Source: Brachypodium distachyon
Lineage: Eukaryota; Streptophyta; Magnoliopsida; Poales; Poaceae
Direction of reading: 5' to 3'
DNA length: 64,000 nt
Assembly (NCBI RefSeq): GCF_000005505.3
Contig: NC_016131.3
Span: forward strand, 52,685,355-52,749,354
Position numbers and translations under genes: made by a program. This document shows, one piece after another, positions 22,723 through 34,319 of this stretch. The notes below the pieces were generated by a model. It was not told where the DNA came from, made no database searches, and saw only the letters and a list, made by a program, of their open reading frames with translations. How positions within the stretch are numbered: the stretch's first letter is position 1; the number at the start of each line of letters is the position of its first letter.

Positions 22723-23595
22723 ATAAGCCCGGAAGCTCGACGGGCTTGGCCCGGCAGTGCCTGGCCCGGCACGAAGTTAAACGGGCCGGGCCGGCCCGAA
22801 GCATGGCGTGTGCCGCGCCGGAGCTTCTGACCGAGGCCCGATGGGCTAGCAACTGGCCCGATGAAGCCCGGCCCGGCACGCGTGGCCCGGCAGGCGCGGC
22901 GGCCCGTTTAACTACGCAGGCAAGGCGGCCCCGATTACGGAAATGAGGCGTGCGAGGCCCGGTTAGGCGCAGGGCGTGCGCGACGCGGCAACTGTCGGGG
23001 AGCGGGGGCGCAGAGGGCACGTGCCGGCGCCTGATTGGTGCGGGGCGTGCGAGAACAGGGAAAGAACGGTCGGGGACAGGGGGCGCGGGGGCATGTGCCT
23101 TTCGCTAGTTGGCTGCGCGGGGTTAACGGTCGGCTGCCTGCTTAGGGGGGCTTCGGAGGCCCATTTGTGCTTTTTTAAAAAAAATTAGGCCCGATTTTGG
23201 CCGAATTTTACTTATAAATAGGGCATTTCATACGCATAATTTTCACATTCAAACCACTCCACCCCTCTCAAACACATACCCATTCCTCCAAATTCACCAT
23301 ATGATCCAAACAACTCCAATTCATACGAGTTCACGCTCATAGATTACGGCCTAAACTACACAGAACCCACATACGCTGATGTCCTAAATGTCCGAGAATC
23401 AAACACCACTGTAGGCGCGATGCGAGTCTACCGGGCCGGGCTGGGCCGAGTTGTGCCCGGAGCCGAGCCTGGGCCTTCGGATCCCCTTAACGTGCCGGCC
23501 CGGCCAGGCCCCTTTAATTTCAGGCCTGGGGGCCCATGCCCAGGCTAGGCCCGTTTATCTAGGGCCGGTCCGGCCCGATAGCCAGGTATATTCCC
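22723..23595. mobile_element. GC-rich hAT-like non-autonomous element
   Basis: Dense gggccgggccggcccg-type subterminal motifs occur at both ends (22740-22900 and 23425-23580). The centre is AT-rich and contains ttataaatag (near 23214) followed by a leader-like stretch. This layout fits an internally deleted Ac/hAT-type element that keeps its promoter but no transposase. Exact ends and target duplication could not be resolved. Confidence 0.5.
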
Positions 23596-24642
23596 AGCCC
23601 ACCTGCACGCCTGATCAAAGGCCGTTCGTGCCTGTCTCTCTACCACGCACGCGCCGACGCACGCACCAAAGGCACGCCGCCGCCTCTCAGCATGCGAACC
23701 TTCCGGCTACACCGAACCTTCGACCATCCGCCCCCAAACCGAGCAGCATCCCCCTCCTCTCTTCTCCACAGCGCCGCCTCTCGTTCCTGCAATCGCCACC
23801 TCTCCTCTGCCCTAGCGCCGCCTTTCGTCATTGCCGCTGCCATACCTGACTCCAGCGAACCGGAGCCCCGAAGGTCGAGCTCTCGCGCCACGAGCATCGC
23901 CTTGGCTGCGGGAATCGATTCAGCCGACCCGTTGCTCCATCGGCCGACCGCAGCTCTCCGGTTTTTGCATCTACTCCAACTCCGGCCGCCACCTTCGTCG
24001 GTCGATCTCGTCCCCATCGGTGAGTATGTATAAAATTCCTTCGACCTACTCCACGTATTTGAGGCCTCCAATCGAATTGTTCATGTTGGCCGCGCACTCG
24101 TCACACCATGCCGATCCTGATCAACATGGCCATGCCATTCACAACCTAGACCTTGTTTCTGTAAAATCCTTTTGTGTCAAAGTGTGCATCTCTTCTCCAT
24201 GAGTTCAGAACAGGAGACGCCCCTCCAATCCATTCACTATAGCTCCAAAACCGTCCATGTCATCGTGTCAATGACCGACGTCGCTATGGTGTCCTAAATC
24301 CAGTCCACAATCTGATCCCGACCCCATCATTGAAAAGTTTCCCTTTGACCTTAGGAATCGGTGAAATTGGATTCCAAATCTAATGCGTAGAAATTAAACT
24401 AGATTTAAACCGATGCTATTTGGGTCAAATTCATATAGAATTTGAATTGTATTTAATGCCTTTTGTAAATGTCCTGTTTTGTGTAGTTCATATGCATGCA
24501 TAGGATATTTTTCTAAAGTTTGTAGAATTTTCTCACATGCGTAATCACTTACAAAGAAGTAGATTTGTAAAGTAACATGTATTACTTCTATTTGTTTATT
24601 CATTCATGGGTATTATACATGCTTTGAGTTACTATTGTAATA
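23596..24642. other. GC-rich leader-like segment, no gene recognised
   Basis: From 23640 to 24020 plus-strand frames are rich in Ser, Pro and Arg and end at a possible donor (atcg|gtgagtatg near 24018). This resembles a 5' gene or TE leader without a recognisable protein. The rest is AT-rich and featureless. Confidence 0.35.
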
Positions 24643-24759
24643 TACTCCCTCCGTCTCATATTAAGTGACTCAAATTTGGCCAAATATGGATGTATCTATG
24701 CCTAAAAAGCGCCTAGATACATGTAATAGAAAATCACTTAATACGGGACAGAGGGAGTA
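24643..24759. mobile_element. Stowaway MITE
   Basis: 117 bp with ends tactccctccgtctcatatt and aatacgggacagagggagta. Central atggatgtatctatgcc and its partial inverse are present. Confidence 0.9.
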
Positions 24760-27080
24760 TATTATTTGTGTCATACATCGTGTGTGCTGCGTGTATGGTT
24801 ATAACGCACAATGTATGTAGGGTTGGAGTATAGTTCATGCTTAATTAAGTGGTGACATGATGATGTGTAAGCGAATCCGCATGTCAAAGAGTTGGGAGCT
24901 ATATCACCCTGCATAATCCACGAATGCGGTCGCTTTGGGTTGATTCTCCGAGCTCTCCAGGACCATATCACCCCGCACAGTTTTTGCATTGTGTTCACTT
25001 GGGTTGAAGTCTTGGCTTGTCATTAATTACTTATTAATCTTTGTGTGACACAAATTCCGGGCCTGACAAGTATGTATGCTAGCATGTGTTTGCTTGATGT
25101 GTTAATTACTATGGTTTAGTTTGATTGATTTCTTAAGACACATGTATGATGGTTATTATCAGATGCATGGTCAGGATTATAGTTTTGCTTGAATTATCAT
25201 TTGATATCTCACGTGATGGTTTCCTTTCTCATGTTATTGAGCATGCTATTAACCATATGAGCTTGTCATGTTCAATAGCTTGTCATGTTCCTTTCTCATG
25301 TTATTGAACATGATGCATGGTTAATCCTATCATAGTTGTTCCTTCCCTTTCCAAACCGATTCTTAACCTCCTCGGCATTTCGCTCTCGTATTTGTATTTC
25401 ATTTGGCATTGTTGCTTTTATATTTATTTCGTTTGTTCTGGTTATCGTTACGACGAATATAGAGTGATGTGGTGGAACAAGAACTTGAGAAGAAGAAGAA
25501 TTCATCAACAGAGGCATGCCCCCCCCCCCCCCCCCCCGACACTACCATGATTGCTTGTCTCCATTGTCCTGATACCTGGAATAGTTTTATTTAGTATTCT
25601 TGCATAAGTAGAAATGCTTAGCCTTGCTTAATAATTTAATTCATTTTGTGCCATCAAGTGTAAGTTATTCTTTTAAAACTGAATTATAGTGAGCATGATG
25701 GAATGCTAAGTGTGGTGGGACTTGTGCAACAAGTGCCGACATGGTTTTGTAACTACTCTATTTAACTTACCAACAGTATGGTGGCATCAGACGCTGATTT
25801 CTGATTGTATTAATGTTCTGAGACATTGTACGTTGTAAGGCTTTTGGCATATTCATAATAAAGTTTATTTTATCATTAGTTTGTTGTGCAATGACACTGA
25901 TTTTGTGTGTTGATCGGTTTGATCCTGGACTGATGAAGTTAAACACAAGTAAGGTTCGAAAGTTAATTCCGAGTTCTCACACCAGGTTTATAAAAAGTCT
26001 ATAAATGTTTAAGACTATAATTGCTTGAAAGTGCTTATGCACTTTTTGTGCTCGTTGCGCGCGCACAGTTCCGCGCCTCTCGTTTTCTCCTGGCGACGTG
26101 CAGCCGTCCGATGGATTTAGGACAAAGTCCATCTGGTCCACCCTCCACGACGCCCCGAGGTGGCCCCACCCGTCCCTGTGTTTGATAGCTATCCCCTCCT
26201 TTTCACCTTCTCATTTCTCTTGAAATCTCTCTGCCTCCGTCATTTTCTCTTCTCTCCGGCGATTTTTCTGTGCGGTGTGGTTCTCAGCGGGGCGGGTTGA
26301 CGGAGAAGGGAGAATAGGGGCATGAGTGGGCAGGGAGCGTGGTCGACGAGGAGCCCCAACTCGCTGTCTATTTCTCGCCGCGTCGTCGAACACCCCCATG
26401 GCTAGCTGCAGCCCGCAGGTTTTGCTAGTGGTTGGCGAGGCCGGGGGCATCTGCACGTCGGGGGGCGTGTTGATCCAGTGTTCGCGGTCAGGGATCTGCT
26501 GGTGATTCGAGCGCGGCCTTCGCATCCATGACGCCTGGGCGGAACGAGCTCGACGGGTGCATCTAGATCATCAATTTGACCTTGCTTTCGATTAGTTCTC
26601 TTGTCCTTCTACTCCCACCTCCTAACGCGCATCTACGCTTGAGTTGTTGAATTCGCAGCATTAGTGGGGTTGTGTTAGTGATGCCGTCGATTTTGCAGTT
26701 CGCCATCGTTCCGGCTGCATTTTTGCCCGGCCCCGTGCTACTGCATGTGTTTGTGTTTGAGTTTTCACTGACCCCCTGTGTGTTTGCCCGATTGATTAGT
26801 CCTGGGTTTAGATGTGGAGGCCCGCCGCTGTACTAGTCATATATGTTGTGTGTTGGCAAGCGATTTTTAGTTCCCATGGTTTGTAGCTGCATTCAGGGGG
26901 TGGTTAAGCAATTCTACCTGTATGTTCTGCTTGCAACTTACTGCATCAAGTGTAGGATTAGGATATGCTTTCTCTGCTTATTCTGTTAGGCATTTTTTTT
27001 GCTGTATATTAGGACTAGTGTGTTTAGTTCATGGCAGGGGTGTTGGGGTTGACTGATGAATGATTTTAGTGATTTTATAA
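24760..27080. other. TE-like spacer without recognisable gene
   Basis: Low-complexity and TE-like sequence, including a C-tract at 25519-25537. The segment 26060-26560 is GC-rich with CT-rich leader character. Open frames are short and give no recognisable protein. Confidence 0.4.
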
Positions 27081-27230
27081 GTTGCTTTTCTGCTGAGGAC
27101 TAGTGTTCTCCAATTTTCGATAGGTTCAATGATTACAGAGCTTCTAACAAGTTGCTTTTCTTCTGGGGACTAGTGTTCTCCAATTTTCGATAGGTTCAAT
27201 GTTTACAGAGCTCCTAATAAGTTGCTTTTC
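27081..27230. repeat. 70-bp tandem repeat, two full units
   Basis: The word gttgcttttc recurs exactly at 27081, 27151 and 27221. The intervening 70-bp units share gactagtgttctccaatttt and cgataggttcaatg and differ at a few positions. Confidence 0.85.
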
Positions 27231-29200
27231 GTGGGTGTCAGGCTGGTTTTGCCATGATAGTTGACTTGCTGTAATATTTTGGATTAACGGCAGCATCGGA
27301 TTAGTGGCGTGGTCGTAGGCAGTGCCGGGAGGGGCGGCGTCAGCGTCAACGTGTTGTTTTGCCCGAGTTTTGCTGGTTGATTTCGCCACCGCGCGAGTTT
27401 TACCAGCAAAGCCATAGGGCACGGGACCTCCTGCATGTCGCAAGGGGAGGTCTTGAGGGCTATGCTAAGGTGACTGCATCGTTGAATCTGCCTGTGCTGA
27501 CCGCGAGGAACTCGACGGGGCACATCGACCACGGGGTCAGGGCATCGAGCCATCTGTTTTTGCGAGCTTTTCCCCATGGTTAGATCTCCTATTTCCCCTA
27601 TTTTTTGCCCCTGATTTCCTCTGCAAAACATCAGCGCCCAATTCAAGCACGTCGTGTTCTAGGCTTTGGTGGTGCTGCAGCAGATGTTTCCATGGGCTGA
27701 TAGCTATGTGATTCGTAAGTTTGTCATGTTGTTCGAAACAAGCTCAATAATGCTTATCTGGTGGGGCTTGTTGATCTCGTACAGGGGGTAATCTCACTGT
27801 ATTAGCATGTGTTAAATTTCTCATTAAATTGGCCTGAATGGCCATGCTTCTGTACCTAAAATCCCGTGTTGCATTGTGTAGTAGGATTTTGCTTTTAGTG
27901 TTCACATTTTACTGATTAGGAGTTGTGTTTTACCCTCTAATATGCATCTGATCATGCAAATCATCGTGTAGGATGTGCTTTTGCCTTACAACCAAAACTA
28001 CCCCCCTTTGGTATTATTTGCTCATTATAGAGTGACTATGCTGCAGCTATAAATAGCTCAGGCAAATAGAAGCCTCTGGCCATCATCGAAGCTAGTGTTC
28101 TGGCCAAGACAAGTCTCTTGTTCTCTTCCTCTACTTCTCTTAAGTAGAAACACTGCTGGAGCCAGGAGGCAGAAAACTAGTACTGGTAGTGGAGGCAAGG
28201 GAAACCAGAAAATTGATTGAGTCAGTGCTCACCTGGGAACAGGGTATAGAAGCATAGCTAATCTACTGGGTCTGAAACACTTCTAGCTGAAGACTGCTTC
28301 TTGAAAGAAATCACCTGAGGCAAGCTGCGTATAGGTAGACCAGACTATTTTTCTGGGCTAAACTTGACTATTCAGTTGCTAGCAATTTTACTACTAGAAC
28401 TTGCTTTCAACTACACATTTACATTAGTTTGTTCCCTACATTTTTCATAGTTTTGATTAATTTTTACCCTACTTGCTTTTTTTTAGTATTATGAAGCAAG
28501 GGGAAAAACTGATAGATTCAAGTTGTTCAGTGTTTTGGCCCTTTTGCCTAAGACAAAGTATTGGGGGACGAAACAATCACCTCCAACATGTGTGTTTCTG
28601 TAGCAAAGAAGTCTATGGAATTTTATTTTTTAAAACAACTTATGCATGAAGTAGTGCTTGTATTTATCTGTAAGTTTTAGGCTACTCTTTTTGTTTTGTA
28701 GTCGACGGTTCATAGTTGCTTTTGGTTTGCTTATAGCTGACAGTTTAGATTACTCCTAATATATGTTATTTTTTCCATTAAATGTGTAACACCTGTCCTT
28801 GCTGTGAAAAATATGGCTACTAGAAGCATCTCCATTTTTTTGCCTACCCCAGATTCCAACTCTGGCATGCAGCATTTTTTAAAATATATAGCAATTGGGG
28901 CATTTAGGGGGTGTTTTTAGGGGTGATTAACTTTTGATTTCCTATGATCTAGGGTTTGTCAACTACAATAGAAGGGAGGGGTGCCGAAGAAATTGCACAG
29001 GTGGGCTGCATGAAGGCGATTTTGGTTGTTGAATCTAGGCACAGCGGGGCGCATAGACCAGGGCGGGGGCATTGAGGACGACGAACAAGTTAAGCACGGA
29101 GGGACGCATCTACTGTTCCATCAGGTTATCAAGGTTAGATCCTCTCAAATTCTTCCCACAACTGCCCCAATCTAAGCAAATTTTCAGGCAATTTTCTGTG
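27231..29200. other. Non-coding spacer, TE-like
   Basis: Plus- and minus-strand frames at 27280-27650 reach about 120 codons, but the translations are not recognisable. The rest is AT-rich without gene structure. It may form one composite transposon with the tandem repeats and the UreG fragment on its right. I see no matching termini. Confidence 0.35.
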
Positions 29201-29209
29201 AGTTTTCTC

Positions 29210-29930
29210 TCTAGCAGTAAGACCTAATCAGCTTAATTTTGAGTTCGGTAGGTGCATCCTAGCATAATTACAACGCTGGCAGGTACTAAGCTGCTACAAC
29301 AAACTTTCTCGGACCGAAAGTCGCTTCCCTAGCTTAATTTGACTTTAGTAGTTGCATCCCTAAGAAAGCATAATTTGCGTTTATGTAACACTAAGTTGCA
29401 TTTACATCGCCCAACTTTTGTGGTGTAAAAGTTGCTTCTCAGCTTAAATTTTGACTTAGAAGTTGTATTCCTAAGAGGTATAATTTCAGTTTATGTTGTC
29501 ACTAAGTTGCTTTTTTATTTCACCAAACTATTATTGAATAAAATTTGCTTCTAAGCTTAAATTTTGACTTGGGAGTTGCATTCCTAAGAAGCATAATTTC
29601 TGTTTATAACACTAAGTTGTATTTACTTGACCAAACTTTTCTGGAGTAAAAGTTGCTTCTCAGCTTAAATATTGACTTAGGAGTCGCATTCATAAGAAGC
29701 ATAATTTCAGTTTATAGGTGACACTAAGTTTCTTTTTACTTCACCAAACTTTTCTAGAATAAAAGACGCTTCCCTAGCTGAAATGTTGACTTAGAAGTTG
29801 CATATCCTAAGAAGCATAATTTCTATAGTTGACACTAAGTTGTTTTTTCATCGCCCTTTTCTAAAGTAAAAGTTGCATCCTAGCTTAAGTTTTGAATTAC
29901 AAGTTGCATTCCTAAGGAGCATAATTTGTC
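29210..29930. repeat. About six tandem units of a ~110-bp repeat
   Basis: The anchor aaagttgcttc...agctta recurs near 29319, 29431, 29542, 29650, 29763 and 29870, a spacing of 107-113 bp. Each unit also carries ttttgacttagaagttgcat, cctaagaagcataattt and cactaagttg in fixed order. Divergence between units is visible, so the array is not recent. Confidence 0.85.
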
Positions 29931-31099
29931 TGTTTAATCGTTTCTCTTCTCTTTGTTTTTTGGAGCTGCCTTTAAGTAAAGCATGTTGTTTGGGTTCTAT
30001 TTCCTCAGGAAGCATGCTTTTTTTAGACATGGAAGCGCCAAAGTGAAAGTAAGTATCATGGAAGCAACAAAACAGAAGGTTTGACTGCGACAAGATCAAA
30101 TGTTGATATTAGGGAACAAAAGAATTATGTGTGTTTAGTGGGTCTTTTCTCGCAAAGAACAAAGCAACAGTAGGAATAAAACATTCACCTGATTAATCAT
30201 ATGGCTAGAGCGTGCATGTGTTTTCTCTTTTCTGTTTTTGGGCAACATACTTGTAGAATCGGTAACGCTAAACACACCTCAGTGCTTTTTATGCTTTTCT
30301 TTTCTGTGTTTTTTGTATAGTGCACCTTTTGCAATATAGTGCACCTAATTGTATTTTTTTTCTTTTCTGTGTTTTCTGTAGCTATCAAGTGTCCAACACA
30401 GGGCTATAGCAGCGTGCTACTTTTTGCACCTTCTCTTGCCACAATTTTCTCTCTGGCAACCATGACTACCAGGAGGATCTACTGGGTGTTTCTCCTTTTT
30501 TATTGTTAGATAAGCCATTTTTGTGGGGGCATGGATCTCTGTTAATGTGATTTCTACCGGTTTTGGATGGCAAAATGTATCCAAAAGCAACTTTGATTAG
30601 GTTTTATGTACTGTACCTTCCTTTGATTTCTACAAAGCCCCAGGCAACTTTGATCAGCAAAAGTGATTTTAGCTTCCTGTACTTGTACACTAGAGAAGTG
30701 CTATGCTCAAATACCATTAAAACCGGGTGGTTTGAGGACCTTTTGATTGCTCGCACAATCCCTTAAGCAACCTTTATTGCTACGAAGTAGGGAATCATGA
30801 TGTCCAGAAGGTCAGTTGGGGACGATGGAGTGGAGGGGATAGAGAAAGTAAAAGCAAGCAGAGTTGCTTCTTTTTGCTTGGATAAAGGGCAACGTTTTTT
30901 TGGAAAGCAGACAAGAGACTTAACCAGGTTCTCACTAGCCAAATTTACGATAGTTAAACTCAAAGCAAAACTTGGAACCTGTTTGTCAATTCTTATGAAT
31001 TTTTTTCTGCAAAACAGACAACTAATAGTCTCTGACATGTATTCTAGAATTACACTATACCTTTCAAACTCATCTTTCTTTGCTCTTTTTTGTGTGCAG
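29931..31099. other. Spacer between tandem array and UreG fragment
   Basis: AT-rich. An open frame at 30797-31099 runs into the UreG exon but upstream of the acceptor it is not UreG-like, so it is probably former intron or TE sequence. Confidence 0.4.
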
Positions 31100-31300
31100 G
31101 TTACAAATGATATATTCACAAAAGAAGATGGAAAATTATTGGTCAAGCATGGAGATCTTCCTGAAGAGTGTATACGTGTAGTAGAAACTGGAGATTGTCC
31201 TCGTGCAGTTGACTTTAGCATGGATCCGGGTCCTCTGGAGGAACCATCTAACCTGTACAAAGCAGATTTGCTACTCTTTGAATCTGGAGGAGGCATTGTC
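31100..31300 (+). pseudogene. ureG: Captured fragment of urease accessory protein UreG
   Basis: After a good acceptor (tttgtgtgcag) the frame reads VTNDIFTKEDGKLLVKHG, then LPEECIRVVETGDCP, GPLEEPSNLYKADLL and FESGGG. This is the central part of plant UreG, the GTPase that loads nickel into urease. Conserved positions are altered: VETGGCPHAAIRED has become VETGDCPRAVD with codons missing, and the frame leaves the UreG alignment after ESGG. The P-loop region and the C-terminus are absent. About 90 bp downstream a second short echo (NLYKADLIV, about 31389-31415) repeats part of it. It lies in TE-rich sequence with no neighbouring UreG exons, so I read it as transposon-captured and non-functional. 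Confidence 0.75.
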
Positions 31301-31415
31301 CTTGTTGAATCCCGCATTAGAAGGTTTATTAAACTGCCCTACTGTACTGTCTGTGTTGATGCATTTTGAAGCAAAGAGTTGCCACAACAACCTGTACAAA
31401 GCTGATTTAATAGTG

Positions 31416-32510
31416 TAGAAAATGTTCTGTGGGCTTTGCCTAATAATTGTTTTTACTTTTGGCCTTCCTTTTTTGCTTGCATGAAGGGGCAACTTTTGTT
31501 CCCCCACTTTCTACAACCTGGCGACCCAAGAGTTGGCGGGAGGAGACCGCACGGCCGCGCGATGTACTAGGCTGGAAGCACGCCTTGAAATCAAGGAGGC
31601 TGCGGGGGATAATATATTCCATTTTAGAAAAGGACAGAAGAGACTTACCATATACGGGTGTGCACCGTGAGGGGCCTAATAGTGCACGATCACCCCCTAA
31701 TACTGTCCAATTTATTTTTATTAAATTTAGCATGATGTGTATATTCAAAGCATAGTTATTTGATATTCTAGATGTTGATATTTTTCTACAGATTTTGTCA
31801 AACTTGAAGAAGTTTGAGTTATTTGATATTCTTATCTTTAGAAACGGAGGTAGTAACTTCTTTATCCAAGCAGGAATCTTGCACAGTTCCACGTGCAAAA
31901 AAAATTCAACGAACATAAATTAAACACTTCTAAAAAGACATGAGAAATAGTTATCTTCATTCTTTTTTTGTTAATACTTTTTCATTGTATATTTTTAACC
32001 CGGAATAGTATTGAAGTGCAACACGAATATACAAATCATGGGAAAGGATACGTGGAGTCCTAAAAGCAGTGATAGACACAGGATAATTTTTGAGATGTGG
32101 CGGCATCTCGGGGAAGGCAAGCTGCAATTTGTTATTAAACCCTCAACGGGCTCCTCGCTTATTGGGTGTCGCCTCCAATGTCGTCCCGTGGGCGCCTGAT
32201 GCATTTAAATGCATACATGAACTTTGATGTTTATTATGTTATTTTTCTACATTCCTTATAACATTTTAATTGAGTTCTTGATAAATTTATAATGATTTTA
32301 GGGCAATTCCCTCACCCTATAAATTTAACCCTGAGAAGCAAATTTGCATGTTTCTAGTGTTTTTAACTTTCACCGAATATTGGGAACTAATTAAATCCCA
32401 TTTTTCGTGCATCAATATATGGAAGGATAAATATTGACGACAATATGCTATCAAGTGACAACAATGAGTCTTGTTTGTTCAACATCATCTTAAAGTTTTG
32501 TGTTCATCTT
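31416..32510. other. Spacer, no gene
   Basis: It contains the right end of a Stowaway-type element (agaaacggaggtagta at 31840-31854) without a matching left end. Otherwise AT-rich without recognisable coding sequence. Confidence 0.45.
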
Positions 32511-32645
32511 AAACTTGGTTTGATGAGAGATCACAATGCCAGGGGAGTATTAGTGGGATGTGTTGCCTCACCTCAATTAAACTTGGTTTGATGAGAGATC
32601 ACAATGACAGGGTGTATTAGTGGGATGTGTTGCCTCATCTCAATC
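32511..32645. repeat. 68-bp direct duplication
   Basis: Units 32511-32578 and 32579-32645 both run from aaacttggtttgatgagaga to tgttgcctca(c/t)ctcaat. They differ by a 2-base indel and a few substitutions. Confidence 0.85.
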
Positions 32646-33689
32646 ATGATCATGTGTGCCACTGGCCTCCCTGCCTTCCTCTTGCGTTAAGTAGAGGCCG
32701 ACGCCTCTGCTCGCTCCACACATTACGCTGCCAACACCTCCTCATCTCTTCCATCCCCACATTCTCATCGTCACAATGTCGCACTTCACGCTGAGACAGA
32801 CAGCTACAGTGGAAGCGAGAGCCGCCGTTGCCACTACACTCTAACTCAGTCGCCCGCCACACTGCCTGAGACGTCCCCATCTGTGCGGTCCAGCAGAGCG
32901 GCAAACTAGATATCCTCCGGGCGGGCGGCCCCGGTCCTTGTTGTGTTGACGCTCTCCAAGAGACTAGCTAAATGACCGTCGTCAGGAAAAGCGTCTTCGG
33001 GAGGAAGGAGTGCGCCGCTCACCAGGGAGAGAGGAACCAGAGAACTCCATGCCGATTGCTAGAGGGGACCGGAGCGCTACCCGCGACACTGCCGACACTG
33101 CCAACCATCCTCCTCGGCCACAGCCAACGCTGACCACAAGTGTCGGCGAGGAGGAGGCGCCCGGTCCGGCACGCCCACCGCGGGGAGCTAGAGCTGGAGA
33201 GCTCCCAGACGCCACCCGCCACCTCCACCTCCTGGCTCCAACAGAGCCAACCGTCCACCTCCGCAAGTGCCCAAGCCAACCACACGGCACCGACGAGGAG
33301 GAGGTGGAGGGCCTGGTCCTATATGCCCTTGGGCTGTCACGGGAGATTGCCACCGGATGTTCGCTGACAAAGAGCTCGCGTGGAGGCGCTTCGCGTCGAA
33401 AGGAGCACGCGAGGCGGGCGGCAGCGTGGCGTGTAGACGCACAGCTCCAGGCGCTCGTCGGCATCTCCTCTGATTCCGAGTGAGTTGGCGAGCTCGCCTG
33501 CGTAGCCGCATCCTAATTTAATTTATTTTTCTTCAGGTTTAAATCTTAGATCGAATATTGTATGAATTTTGATTGAATTGATGTATGAACTATGTTATTT
33601 TTAAATTCCTTTCGCTGACCCGTGTATTAATTCCAGCATGAACTAGTGTTTTTTAAATTTGCGGTGCTGTTTTAGGTTTTTGTTATTGC
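32646..33689. other. GC-rich segment with a 157-codon open frame, probable TE interior
   Basis: A plus-strand frame at 33010-33483 encodes a low-complexity Arg/Pro/Glu-rich protein ending LQALVGISSDSE. I recognise no domain. It lies next to a CACTA-type terminus (33690-33942), so it may be cargo or an internal part of that element. Antisense frames of similar length exist, which weakens the coding case. Confidence 0.3.
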
Positions 33690-33942
33690 AGCTCCTGACA
33701 TGTCAACCGCCACTGATAGAGACGTCACTGGAGGCTACCCTCAAGTGGTAGATCATTTTCAGTCCACCCACAAACCGCCACCGAAGGGATACCATTCAGT
33801 GGTGGTTCCTCAAAGCCGCCACCAAAGGCTACCACTGGATTGGCCCGGCCATCCGGAGAATCTTCAGTGGCGGCTTTTCCTTTTGCTGGGGCTAACCAAC
33901 ACTGTAGGAGGGACAAGAGAGGGTCAAACTACAGTAGTGTAA
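33690..33942. mobile_element. One terminus of a CACTA-type element
   Basis: The right edge, reversed, reads CACTACTGTAGTTTGACCC. The preceding 240 bp repeat ccgccactga / ccaccaaaggctaccactgg motifs in both orientations, like CACTA subterminal repeats. No matching left CACTA end was found, so the element is truncated or its other end is too diverged for me to see. Confidence 0.6.
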
Positions 33943-34319
33943 TTCTTTTTTTACAGTATCATGCCTTAATTATTAAATCATATAGGAGAAATATTTATAA
34001 ATTGTTCAAAAAATAGTTGATCATGTTGAGCATTGAATTTTTTAAAAGGTCTTTGTCAATGAGATTTTTCAATAGAGTGCAAACAAGATTACGATTTTCC
34101 GAAATTCATCATTTGAATAAAAGAAGAGTCTCTGTCTCTCCGGCAAATCTCTGCCATCGCCTTATCATAATACAACATTAATCACAAACATTAACTCCAC
34201 TGCTAGTGAATTGTAGGATTGGCCCACAGGGTCGAGATAAGACATGATGCCGTGCAGAAAATATATAATATTGCGCCACTGAGGAAACAGCCACATCCCC
34301 CATTTCGGGTCCTCCCTAA

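Noticed and set aside
29210..29930. Tandem array as a CRISPR-like or satellite locus
   Set aside because: Units are diverged, contiguous without spacers, and in plant nuclear DNA. A transposon-associated tandem repeat fits better.
31670..31705. ggggcctaat...ccccctaat as a plus-strand Helitron 3' end
   Set aside because: The stem is only a run of G and C, and the spacing to CTAAT does not match the canonical layout.
32982..33483. Two opposing frames of about 160 codons as a protein-coding gene
   Set aside because: Low-complexity, GC-driven frames on both strands next to a CACTA end, with no known domain.
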